Shown here: piece after piece, positions 24,085-31,382 of the stretch
Layout: every line of letters begins with the position of its first letter
Numbering within the stretch: the first letter of the stretch is position 1
NCBI GenBank assembly: GCA_035275065.1
Contig: DATENM010000004.1
Span: forward strand, 1-64,000
DNA: 64,000 nt
From: Blastocatellia bacterium
Lineage (GTDB): Bacteria > Acidobacteriota > Blastocatellia > UBA7656
Reading direction: 5' to 3'
Made by a program: the position numbers and the translations under genes
The notes under the pieces: model-generated
Database searches by the model: none
Told to the model about the DNA's origin: nothing
Seen by the model: the letters and a program-made list of their open reading frames with translations, nothing else

Positions 24085-25365
24085 ATGGATATGAAGATAA
24101 ACCGACGCGACCTACTCTTCGCAAGTGGGTTATCCTTGCTTGCGGGCACGCGCGCTTTTGGGCAGGGCGCCGCGCCTCCTCGCGCACAGTCCCAGACTCC
24201 CAATAGTCCGCAAGCGCGCCTTCTCGAAGCTCTGCAAGGAAATAGGCTTCCCCTTACAATGAGCGCCCCTCCCGCAGGACGCGGATGGGATTGGCTCGTC
24301 CAGGAAGCGCGGGATGCCCGCTTCACTCTAATCGGCGAAGAGCATGGAGTCGCGGAGACCGCGCAGTTCTCAGCGGCCCTCTTCAATGCGCTCCGCGGAT
24401 ACGGCTACAGCCGAATGGCCATTGAGCTTTCGCCGATCATCGCGCAGGACATTGAGGCGGCGGCGAGGCGCAATGGCCTCCAGGGGATTGTGGATTTCCT
24501 TGCTGCCCCTGGCACTTTTACCTTTTACAACCTGCATGAGGAAACTCGGTTCCTCGCGGATGTAATCAAGGCCGCGCCCAGAAGTGAGCGGGTTCTATGG
24601 GGATTCGACCGTGAGATTTTCAGTGATCGCTATTTAATCTCCAAGCTCGAAGCCAGGGTGCCGCGGCGCGCAAGAGAGTCTTTTACGCGTCTGAAGGAGG
24701 CATCAACGAACGCCTGGGCGCGGGGAAACATTTTCACGATGTCGCAGGACCCCGCAGTGGTGTCGGCGGTCCGGGCCGCTTGGCCCAATCCAGACCCTGA
24801 GAGTGACACAATCCTGCGCACGCTTGAGGAATCACTTGCCATCAACGTCGCGGCACGGACCAGCAACTGGACTTACTCGCAGCGCCGCACGCAATGGAAC
24901 CGGGATAACATGGCCGCGCGGCTAAGGGAAGAGCAGGGGCGCAAAGTGCCCGCAAAGGTCATGCTGAAATTTGGCTACAACCACATGATCCGAGGCGCCA
25001 ATTATTTCAATGTCTTCGATCTCGGCGCAATGGCGGACGAAGTGGCGGCCCTCAGCGGGGGTCGCGCTTTCCACATCCTCGTCCTCCCAGGTCCGGGTTC
25101 TCGTCAGGCTGTCCCCGGGCCAGGGCGGAGCTTCGTCTCCGTTTCGAGCGATGAGTTCGACGAATTCCGAACCGGCGACCAACGTCTCACGCGGGTGCTT
25201 TCAGACGCCAATGCCACGGGTCATGAAGTGATTGACCTTCGCACCCTGCGGCCACTGGCAATGCGTGGCCTCGAGGGCTGGAACCCCGACGTCGTTCGGA
25301 CGATCTATGGCTATGACGCGGCCGTGATCTGGAAGGGAGCACATGCCTCTTCAAGCCTAGAGTGA
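24085..25365 (+). CDS. Tat-exported erythromycin-esterase/ChaN-like protein
   Basis: 426 residues from the ATG at 24085 (Met-Asp-Met-Lys). The N-terminus NRRDLLFASGLSLLAG is a twin-arginine-type signal. The core motif FTLIGEEHGVAETAQF, then a helix and MAIELSP, is typical of the EreA/ChaN (TIKI-like) superfamily, whose Glu-His pair is catalytic or metal-binding. A later FGYNHMIRG adds another conserved His. Members include macrolide esterases and haem-binding lipoproteins, so a hydrolytic role is plausible but resistance should not be assumed. Confidence 0.75.
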   Translation: MDMKINRRDLLFASGLSLLAGTRAFGQGAAPPRAQSQTPNSPQARLLEALQGNRLPLTMSAPPAGRGWDWLVQEARDARFTLIGEEHGVAETAQFSAALFNALRGYGYSRMAIELSPIIAQDIEAAARRNGLQGIVDFLAAPGTFTFYNLHEETRFLADVIKAAPRSERVLWGFDREIFSDRYLISKLEARVPRRARESFTRLKEASTNAWARGNIFTMSQDPAVVSAVRAAWPNPDPESDTILRTLEESLAINVAARTSNWTYSQRRTQWNRDNMAARLREEQGRKVPAKVMLKFGYNHMIRGANYFNVFDLGAMADEVAALSGGRAFHILVLPGPGSRQAVPGPGRSFVSVSSDEFDEFRTGDQRLTRVLSDANATGHEVIDLRTLRPLAMRGLEGWNPDVVRTIYGYDAAVIWKGAHASSSLE

Positions 25366-25541
25366 GCCGAGAACGGAGATTCACGATAAATAAAATAAAG
25401 CTTTTCCTCCCAGCCCTGCTAATGATTGCTTTGTGTGTTCTGTACGTGTATAAAAAGCCTTTGGTTGAAACCATCATAAATGTGTTTTCTCCTCTCTGCA
25501 TGATTTATTTCGGCGGCAATATTATCCGTGACCGTAGCTGA
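25362..25541 (+). CDS. Small membrane protein, translationally coupled
   Basis: 59 residues with a GTG start that overlaps the previous stop (GTGA). Two hydrophobic stretches are clear: LFLPALLMIALCVLYVY and INVFSPLCMIYFGGNII, after a basic N-terminus. The base composition is far AT-richer than in the gene before it. Its stop lies at the edge of a half attC, so it fills the end of the cassette exactly. No family recognised. Confidence 0.5.
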   Translation: MSRERRFTINKIKLFLPALLMIALCVLYVYKKPLVETIINVFSPLCMIYFGGNIIRDRS

Positions 25542-25556
25542 ACGCGGGCGTTAGGC
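25536..25556 (+). repeat. Half attC site (right half)
   Basis: AGCTGAACGCGGGC followed by GTTAGGC (25550-25556). The left half is missing. Confidence 0.65.
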
Positions 25557-25605
25557 GTCCCGATCCGCGGGTCGGGAGTGCGGCAGGCATGCCGGAGATT
25601 TACAA

Positions 25606-26487
25606 GTGGAACAACTCTCACCACAGCAGCGCGAATTGGTGACTTCGCTCGCTAATCGTCTTGCAGCGATCCCCGGAATCAGGGCGGTTGTGCTTGCAGG
25701 CTCGTATGCGCGTGGGCGCGCTCATGCTACCTCAGACATCGACCTTGGAATCTTCTATTCAGATGCGGACCCTTTCTTCGTCAACACCGTCCGTGACCTG
25801 GCCGAGGAGATCAACGACACCCCGGGGCCAGTTGTCACGAGCTTTTACGAATGGGGCCCGTGGGTCAATGGCGGGGCGTGGCTGACCGTCGGCGGCCAGC
25901 GGGTTGATTTCATCTATCGCAGCCTCGAACATTTGCAACGGGTCATCGCCGAAGCGGAGGCTGGCCGCTACGAACTGGATTATGCACAGCAGCCGCCCTT
26001 CGGCTTCTTTGGGCCAACGTACCTTGGCGAGATGGCGGTGAGTATCCCGCTCTACGACCAAGAGGGCTGGGTCGAACTGTTGAAACGGCGGGTGGAGAAA
26101 TATCCTGAGGCGCTGCGCCGGGCCGTGGTACAGGACTACCTCTGGGCGGCTGAATTCGGCCTTGCGGCGTTCGCCTCCAAGTTCGCCGCTCGTGCAGACG
26201 CCTATGGGACATGTGCTTGCCTGACTCGCGCGATCAACCAACTGGTGTTGGTGCTGTTCGCCTTGAACTATAAATATCCGGTCAACGACAAGACGGTGCT
26301 AGCGGAGGCAGCGGAGTTCGACCGTGCGCCACTGGAATTCAGGGTACGCGTCGAGCAGATACTGGCTCATCTGGGCAATACGGCGGCGGAACTCAATGCT
26401 GCCGTAGGCAGGGTCGGTCAGCTGGTCAGGGAGGTTGTCGAGTTGGCGGAGGGACAATACCGACCACGTTTCAGGCTGCCAGAGTGA
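25606..26487 (+). CDS. Nucleotidyltransferase-fold protein (aminoglycoside adenylyltransferase-like)
   Basis: 293 residues; GTG start at 25606. The polymerase-beta-type nucleotidyltransferase motif is plain: VVLAGSYARG then HATSDIDLGIF, that is GS followed by the DxD metal ligands (about residues 31-50); a third strand with RVDFIYR carries another acidic residue. A C-terminal helical region (160-290) resembles DUF4037. Such proteins can adenylylate antibiotics, sugars or proteins. Its cassette location recalls aadA genes in clinical integrons, but similarity to those is only at fold level. Confidence 0.75.
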   Translation: MEQLSPQQRELVTSLANRLAAIPGIRAVVLAGSYARGRAHATSDIDLGIFYSDADPFFVNTVRDLAEEINDTPGPVVTSFYEWGPWVNGGAWLTVGGQRVDFIYRSLEHLQRVIAEAEAGRYELDYAQQPPFGFFGPTYLGEMAVSIPLYDQEGWVELLKRRVEKYPEALRRAVVQDYLWAAEFGLAAFASKFAARADAYGTCACLTRAINQLVLVLFALNYKYPVNDKTVLAEAAEFDRAPLEFRVRVEQILAHLGNTAAELNAAVGRVGQLVREVVELAEGQYRPRFRLPE

Positions 26488-26492
26488 AGGCC

Positions 26493-26586
26493 GCCTGACA
26501 ATGACATGCACCGGGGCGCGGGCAGCGCGGTTCTTAAACGTTCACCGGTGCCGTTGCCCGCGTCCGTTGATGTGTTTGCGTTCGGC
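26493..26586 (+). repeat. attC site with variant core boxes
   Basis: 94 bp. R'' GCCTGAC (26493-26499) and R' GTTCGGC (26580-26586) each depart from consensus. Inner arms CGCGGGCAGCG / CGTTGCCCGCG pair. Confidence 0.7.
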
Positions 26587-26620
26587 GCATGACGTGATAC
26601 CCAGGATTACAGGAGGGGAC

Positions 26621-27118
26621 ATGATTCGTAACCAACTGAAGCCCGTATTCATTCTGACGCTGCTCCTTGCATGGGGTTGGATTTTGAGCCTCCACCACTC
26701 ACCCCCGGCCACCGCTTCGCCCCTCGCCCCGCCCGCCGCATTAGGCACTTGGAAAGGCGAGTCCCTCTGTGTCGGTAACCACCCCGCTTGTAAGAACGAG
26801 GTCGTCGTATACCGCTTTGAGGCGGTCACCGGTAAGGCGGGCGTCGTAGTCCTGCTGGCGGACAAGATCATTGAGGGCCGACGGGTGCCGATGGGCAAGT
26901 TAGAATTCCAGAACGACGAGGCGAAAGGGGAATTGACTTGCGAGTTCACCAGGGGGCAGACGCACGGGCTGTGGCAATTCACGGTGACAGGAGGGCGTAT
27001 GGAAGGGACACTGGTGCTGCTGCCGGAGAGGGAACTGGTGCGGCGTGTGCTTGTGAAAAAGGTGCGAGCGGAAGAAGTGCCTCCGGCACCGGCCAGGGAG
27101 TTGTACGAGGGGGTGTAG
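26621..27118 (+). CDS. Exported or anchored hypothetical protein (cassette-encoded)
   Basis: 165 residues from the ATG at 26621, with AGGAGGGG upstream. A hydrophobic N-terminal segment (PVFILTLLLAWGWILSLHH) acts as signal or anchor. The mature part begins GTWKGESLCVGNHPACKNEV, with a likely disulfide, then beta strands including FEAVTGKAGVVVLLADKI. It resembles small single-domain secreted barrels. No family recognised. Its attC is at 27144-27236. Confidence 0.65.
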   Translation: MIRNQLKPVFILTLLLAWGWILSLHHSPPATASPLAPPAALGTWKGESLCVGNHPACKNEVVVYRFEAVTGKAGVVVLLADKIIEGRRVPMGKLEFQNDEAKGELTCEFTRGQTHGLWQFTVTGGRMEGTLVLLPERELVRRVLVKKVRAEEVPPAPARELYEGV

Positions 27119-27143
27119 GCATTGGCGCAGATTGCGGAGCCGC

Positions 27144-27236
27144 GCCGAACAAGGCGTTGCACTGGAGTCGGCGCAGCGCAGCTCTCAAGCGCCCTCTCAA
27201 TGCCGTTCGGCGGCCCGGTAATGTCGGGCGTTATGC
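27144..27236 (+). repeat. attC site
   Basis: 93 bp. R'' GCCGAAC (27144-27150, one mismatch), R' GTTATGC (27230-27236). Arms GTCGGCG / CGGCGGC pair imperfectly. Confidence 0.78.
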
Positions 27237-27271
27237 CGCTGAAGGGTGGCCGTTTATAGTGGGAGAGCAAA

Positions 27272-28048
27272 ATGAAAGAAACATCTGCGTCAGGGCAAAC
27301 TGTATCCATCAACGGCATTGAGATGTACTTTGAAACTCGTGGCGACGGACAGCCTCTTGTCCTGCTGCATGGCGGCGGTGGCGTCGGCGCGAACTGGCAA
27401 CTGATCTTCACAACCGTACCGGCTACCTATCAATTGATCTTGCCCGACTTGCGCGGCCATGGCCGGTCAACCAACCCCATAGGTGAGTTCACTTTTCGGC
27501 AGTCGGCACTCGATGTGTTCGCCTTGCTCGACCATTTGGGGATCACAAAATTCAAAGCCATTGGCCTAAGCATGGGAGCCAAGACGCTTTTGCACATGGC
27601 GACACAACAGCCGGGGCGGGTCGAGGCGATGGTGCTGGTGAGTGGGGCGCCCTACTTTCCGCAGCAAGCCCGCGAAGTGATGGGGCAGTTTACAGCTGCC
27701 AGCCATAGTGAGGCGGAGTGGCGACAGATGCGCGAGTGGCATAAGCAGGGTGATCAGCAAATCAAGTGGTTATGGAGCTTGGCAGATCAGTTCAAGGAGA
27801 GCTATAGGGATATGAACTTCACGCCGCCGCTGCTATCGACGATCAAGGCGCGGACGCTGATCGTGCATGGAGACAGAGACCGATTATACCCGGTGAAGCT
27901 GGCAGTGGAGATGTACGAAGCGATCCCCAGCGCATACCTATGGATTATACCGAACGGGGGGCACGGGCCAATCTTCGGCGAGATGGGACAGAGATTTGTC
28001 GAGACAGCATTGGAGTTTTTCGGCGGGGGGTGGGAGCAAGCGGCATAA
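27272..28048 (+). CDS. Alpha/beta-hydrolase (esterase/epoxide-hydrolase-like)
   Basis: 258 residues, cytosolic. Oxyanion region LVLLHGGGG; nucleophile Ser in IGLSMGAKT; acid Asp in LIVHGDRDRLYP; His in NGGHGPIF. This is a complete triad of the alpha/beta-hydrolase fold. The substrate cannot be told from the sequence; candidates are esters, lactones or C-C bond substrates. The stop codon TAA lies within R'' of the following attC, so the cassette has no spare 3' sequence. Confidence 0.85.
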   Translation: MKETSASGQTVSINGIEMYFETRGDGQPLVLLHGGGGVGANWQLIFTTVPATYQLILPDLRGHGRSTNPIGEFTFRQSALDVFALLDHLGITKFKAIGLSMGAKTLLHMATQQPGRVEAMVLVSGAPYFPQQAREVMGQFTAASHSEAEWRQMREWHKQGDQQIKWLWSLADQFKESYRDMNFTPPLLSTIKARTLIVHGDRDRLYPVKLAVEMYEAIPSAYLWIIPNGGHGPIFGEMGQRFVETALEFFGGGWEQAA

Positions 28049-28134
28049 CAAGGCGTTGCAGCGGAGGCCGTGAAGCGGAGTCCTCATGCATATCGAAGTG
28101 CCGCTCGCGCGACCGCTGAACGCGAGCGTCAGGC
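28043..28134 (+). repeat. attC site overlapping a stop codon
   Basis: 92 bp. R'' GCATAAC (28043-28049), R' GTCAGGC (28128-28134, one mismatch). GCGTTGCAGCGG / CCGCTGAACGC arms pair. Confidence 0.82.
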
Positions 28135-28188
28135 GACTGCAATTGCATAGATCACATCAACGTGTGAAATCTGAAAGGAATAGAGCCA

Positions 28189-28710
28189 ATGACCCTAGCC
28201 AATACCATTGACGACCTGCTCAGGCACATGCAGTGGGCAGACGCGCTGATTTGGAGGACGGTGCTTTCCTCGCCTGCCGCCGCCGCCGATGCGGCCTTAC
28301 TTGACCGACTCTACCATGTGCATGCCACGCAGCATGGATTCTTTCAGGTCTGGAGCGGCAAGCCTGCCGAGATACCGGCAGCTAATGATCTCGATATGGC
28401 CTCGCTGGCTCGTTGGGCGCAAAGCTTTTATGAGGGAATGGCCTCTGAGATCGGGAAGTTCAACGAAGAGGGGCTTGACGGCCAGGTGCCAGTGAGCTTG
28501 TTGAGCAAGGCTGAGGCGCGACTCGGCTCTGGGGCGGCGGTTCCGACAATAGGGGATACCGTGTTGCAGGTGGTCAGCCACAGCACCTACCACCGAGGCC
28601 AGATCAGCACCCGGCTGCGAGAGTTGGGGTGCGAGCCGCCGCTGACGGAGTACTTCGTATGGGTATGGCGTGGAAAGCCGGCAGCGGAATGGTTGGCGGG
28701 AGAGGTGTAA
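28189..28710 (+). CDS. DinB-family (DUF664-like) metal-dependent protein
   Basis: 173 residues. The four-helix DinB/YfiT-like fold is suggested by HMQWADALIWR at the N-terminus, HATQHGFF in the second helix and VSHSTYHRGQIS near residue 125, which supply the three His metal ligands. Members include thiol-dependent transferases and hydrolases for bacillithiol or mycothiol, many uncharacterised. A detoxification role is possible. It forms a cassette whose downstream attC is half lost. Confidence 0.82.
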   Translation: MTLANTIDDLLRHMQWADALIWRTVLSSPAAAADAALLDRLYHVHATQHGFFQVWSGKPAEIPAANDLDMASLARWAQSFYEGMASEIGKFNEEGLDGQVPVSLLSKAEARLGSGAAVPTIGDTVLQVVSHSTYHRGQISTRLRELGCEPPLTEYFVWVWRGKPAAEWLAGEV

Positions 28711-28715
28711 GCGGC

Positions 28716-28750
28716 GACGAACAAGGACACGCACCGGAGCGCGGGCAGTT
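28716..28750 (+). repeat. Half attC site (left half)
   Basis: GACGAAC (28716-28722) followed by AAGGACACGCACCGGAGCG. The right half is missing, replaced by the leader of the glycosyltransferase gene. Confidence 0.6.
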
Positions 28751-28796
28751 GCCCTCGATACGACAGATACATAGACTCCAATTTCAGAGCTCTTTT

Positions 28797-29405
28797 ATGG
28801 AAAGTAAGAACCAAGCCGATAACCTAAATAGTCTCTTCCCCCACAAGGTCTGTATCAACTTAGATAGGCGGCCTGAACGCTGGAGAAGAATGGAGGAAAG
28901 GTTTGCTCAGCATGGGATATTATCGGTCATCAGGTTCGCAGGTATAGATGGCCTGGGCGTCCAAACTCCCGCGACCTGGCCTTATTCCTCCGGTCACTAC
29001 GGTTGCCTGCAAAGCCATCTGGCGATACTCAGGCTGGCCCGAGAAAATGAAGTCCCTATCATTCTAATCTTTGAGGACGATTGCATATTTGATCCTGAGT
29101 TTAATAAGAAATTTGCGTCCCACATGAAGCAGGTGCCCGCAGATTGGGATATTCTGTTTTTCGGGGGCAGACATTTTGAAGAACCCATTCAGATTTCTGA
29201 GAACGTGGCGAGGGCAAAGATGACCTACCTAACCCATGCCTATGCGGTAAAACACCGCCTCTATGATGTGCTAATTGAGCTATGTGAGGGAGGCCAAGGA
29301 GCTATAGATGACCATACGGCGACATTACAGAAAGACTATAACTGTTACTGTTTTGTTCCGGATTTGATCTGGCAGGAGCGCATCGACTCCGATACCCGGG
29401 GATAA
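28797..29405 (+). CDS. Glycosyltransferase family 25 (LPS-type) protein
   Basis: 202 residues from the ATG at 28797. It shows the family 25 pattern: KVCINLDRRPERWRRMEERF near the N-terminus, then GHYGCLQSHLAILRLA and IILIFEDDCIFDPEF with the acidic triad expected to bind the metal and nucleotide sugar. These enzymes transfer sugars to lipopolysaccharide or capsule precursors. It ends earlier than many members but has all core motifs. Confidence 0.82.
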   Translation: MESKNQADNLNSLFPHKVCINLDRRPERWRRMEERFAQHGILSVIRFAGIDGLGVQTPATWPYSSGHYGCLQSHLAILRLARENEVPIILIFEDDCIFDPEFNKKFASHMKQVPADWDILFFGGRHFEEPIQISENVARAKMTYLTHAYAVKHRLYDVLIELCEGGQGAIDDHTATLQKDYNCYCFVPDLIWQERIDSDTRG

Positions 29406-29427
29406 GGAAGAGGAGAAGTTCGCTGAG

Positions 29428-29541
29428 GTGAAGGGGAACAATCTATCAACGAGAACGAAGGTAATCATCGGGGTAGCAATTGCCGCGGGAGTAGCCATCA
29501 CACTTTATATCGTCCGAGGGGCATTCTGTGATGGATGTTGA
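29428..29541 (+). CDS. Possible small single-pass membrane peptide
   Basis: 37 residues, GTG start at 29428, one hydrophobic segment (VIIGVAIAAGVAITLYIV) after a basic stretch and a Cys-Asp-Gly-Cys end. The ribosome-binding site would be GAGGAG. Length and lack of homologues make it uncertain. Confidence 0.3.
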   Translation: MKGNNLSTRTKVIIGVAIAAGVAITLYIVRGAFCDGC

Positions 29542-29638
29542 TTTCCGAGCCGCAAAGGCATGTCTGAGCGGACAGATGGCGCGAGTCACTGCGCCATCTA
29601 TCCGCAACACAATGCGGTCTGAACGCGACACCGGCGAG

Positions 29639-30343
29639 CTATTTCAGCGCGCCTGAAAGCAGGCTGCCGACGCTTGCCCCGCCTTTGGCTTCGACAAACT
29701 TCGTCATGATGGGGACAAACTTGCCCGCCATATCAGGCGAAAGCCCCAGCGACTTAAAGGAGTCATCGAGCGAAGCCAGACCTCCCGGCTTACCGGGCAG
29801 CACGCTGCCCACGGCATCAGCCCCGCCTGTCTTTCCTGGCAGCACCTCTTTTATTGCGCCGAGCGCGCCAGCTTTACCGGGCAGCACGCCGCTCATCGCA
29901 CCGAGCGCGCCTGCCTGACCTGACATCGCGTTGCTCATTGCGCCGAGCCCGCCTGCGCTTGCCGGCTTAGGCGCGGCCTTTAAGAGGCCATCCATACCCG
30001 GCACGGCATCAGACACCTTGGCGAACTCTTCGGGTTTCAATCGGCTTTTGGCTAAGCCGAAGAGCGCCCCCGACCCGCCGGTGGCCTGCGCCGGCGTGAT
30101 TGAAAGCTCCTTGGTGAGGTTGTCGATCAGTTCCGGGCTTGGATTCTGCGTCTCTGTAGCCTGTGGTAGTTGAGCGGGTATCTGCGCCTTTGGCATCTGC
30201 ACCTTCGGTACTTGAGCCGGAATTTGCGCCTTAGGCATTGGGATTTGATCTGGTATCTGCGCCTGTGCGGGCTGCGCGCTCGCAACGCCGAAAGCGGTGA
30301 AGCAGCATGCGGCGATAATCGCGATTCGTAGCTTGTTCGACAT
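29639..30343 (-). CDS. Exported DUF2780-family protein with repeat regions
   Basis: 234 residues. Signal peptide IAIIAACCFTAFGVASAQ. Residues 27-65 are a Pro/Ala/Gln repeat built on MPKAQIPAQ units. Residues 70-125 match DUF2780, with ELIDNLTKELSITPAQATGG and LFGLAKSRLKPEEFAKV. Residues 130-200 hold a second repeat, ALGAM..VLPGK, three to four times. The C-terminus is helical. DUF2780 proteins are of unknown function and are exported in Gram-negatives. The gene is not flanked by attC, so it may be resident. Confidence 0.75.
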   Translation of the reverse strand: MSNKLRIAIIAACCFTAFGVASAQPAQAQIPDQIPMPKAQIPAQVPKVQMPKAQIPAQLPQATETQNPSPELIDNLTKELSITPAQATGGSGALFGLAKSRLKPEEFAKVSDAVPGMDGLLKAAPKPASAGGLGAMSNAMSGQAGALGAMSGVLPGKAGALGAIKEVLPGKTGGADAVGSVLPGKPGGLASLDDSFKSLGLSPDMAGKFVPIMTKFVEAKGGASVGSLLSGALK

Positions 30344-30648
30344 GGTATCTATCCTTTCTTAGAGCAACAACCCTCTCACCTTGGCTGAGATTGTTCCGCC
30401 AAATTCGATTTAATTACGGCTGGCGTTGAAGGGCGATTTGCAGGGGCGTGGAGAGATCACCTGGAAATCCGCCTTCATTCATTGTTACCTACATGCCATA
30501 ATCCTAATGCCACCTTCAGAGCATTTGAACTGGCAGAATTGACAGGGGTGAATATTGCGGAGTCAGAAGCGGTGAGTCGGGTCTTGTTACTTTCGACAAC
30601 AGGATTCGTTGCCTATTCATTATCGCACCTTGGCATCGGCTGAAACCT
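30344..30648. other. Intergenic region between divergent genes
   Basis: This 305-bp stretch separates the leftward DUF2780 gene from the rightward methyltransferase gene and should hold both promoters. I see no convincing pair of promoter boxes, no attC and no RNA gene. Confidence 0.35.
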
Positions 30649-31320
30649 ATGCAGAAGCTACAGCAGGACTTTGATCACATTGCCGTTCTGTCGGAGCGCG
30701 AAAGTGACATTGGCGGAATATACGATGGCTACCTGCTCAACTTTGTACCGGCCCCATGTCATCGCGCACTCGAAGTCGGGTGCGGCACGGCCACCTTCAC
30801 GCGGCAACTCGCGAAGCGGGCTGGCCAGGTTACCGCAATAGACCTATCCAGCGAAATGATACGCGTTGCTGGTGAACGCTCAACCCTTTATCCCAACATA
30901 GATTTTACGGTCGGGAATGTCTTAGAGATGGACCTGGCCCCTGGCCAATTCGATTGCATTGTCTTGATTGCGACTCTACACCACATGGCGACTGAAGAAG
31001 CTCTCGAAAAGGTCAAGCGCTGGCTCACCCCTGGCGGGGTGTTCATCCTTCATGATCTGCTAAGACCAGCCGGCTTGCTCGACAGGCTGGCCGACGTGGT
31101 GAGGTTGCCGATAAATGTCGCTGTCAGATGGTTTCGAACAGGGCGGCCATGGGCAGAACCGGAGGTAAGGAAAGCGTGGGCCGAGCATGGCAAGAATGAG
31201 CGATACTTGACAAAGCGGGAAGTGAAGGCAATGCGAGATCGACATTTGCAAGAAGGCGATGTGAAATATCATCTGCTATGGCGATATACCATCGTGTGGC
31301 GCAAGCCAGCGGCGGTATAG
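30649..31320 (+). CDS. Class I SAM-dependent methyltransferase
   Basis: 223 residues. Motif I ALEVGCGTATFTRQLAKR, motif II ITAIDLSSEM-type (VTAIDLSSEMIRVAGE), then DCIVLIATLHHMATEEAL and LTPGGVFILHDLLRP. This is a standard UbiE/COQ5-type small-molecule methyltransferase. The C-terminal part contains aromatic and basic residues for substrate recognition. The substrate is unknown. It is the last gene before a decayed attC half and thus the probable final cassette of the array. Confidence 0.82.
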   Translation: MQKLQQDFDHIAVLSERESDIGGIYDGYLLNFVPAPCHRALEVGCGTATFTRQLAKRAGQVTAIDLSSEMIRVAGERSTLYPNIDFTVGNVLEMDLAPGQFDCIVLIATLHHMATEEALEKVKRWLTPGGVFILHDLLRPAGLLDRLADVVRLPINVAVRWFRTGRPWAEPEVRKAWAEHGKNERYLTKREVKAMRDRHLQEGDVKYHLLWRYTIVWRKPAAV

Positions 31321-31360
31321 CCAACCGTCGAAGCGGAGGCCGCAAAGCACTGTTCTCATC
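31316..31360 (+). repeat. Half attC site (left half), right limit of the array
   Basis: AGCCAAC then GAAGCGGAGGCCGC and a GTTCTCAT loop motif, as in the full sites. The right half is absent; the rhamnose operon begins just beyond. Confidence 0.5.
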
Positions 31361-31382
31361 GTCCCATTGAAGACAGAAGGGA

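Noticed and set aside
24085..25541. Macrolide-resistance cassette
   Set aside because: The EreA/ChaN-like core is shared by many non-resistance proteins; the sequence alone does not support macrolide hydrolysis.
9054..28134. REP, MITE or CRISPR explanation for the repeated palindromes
   Set aside because: The repeats lie at about 0.2 to 4 kb intervals after genes, have conserved RYYYAAC/GTTRRRY boundaries but variable centres, and are longer than REPs. CRISPR repeats would be identical and separated by short spacers.
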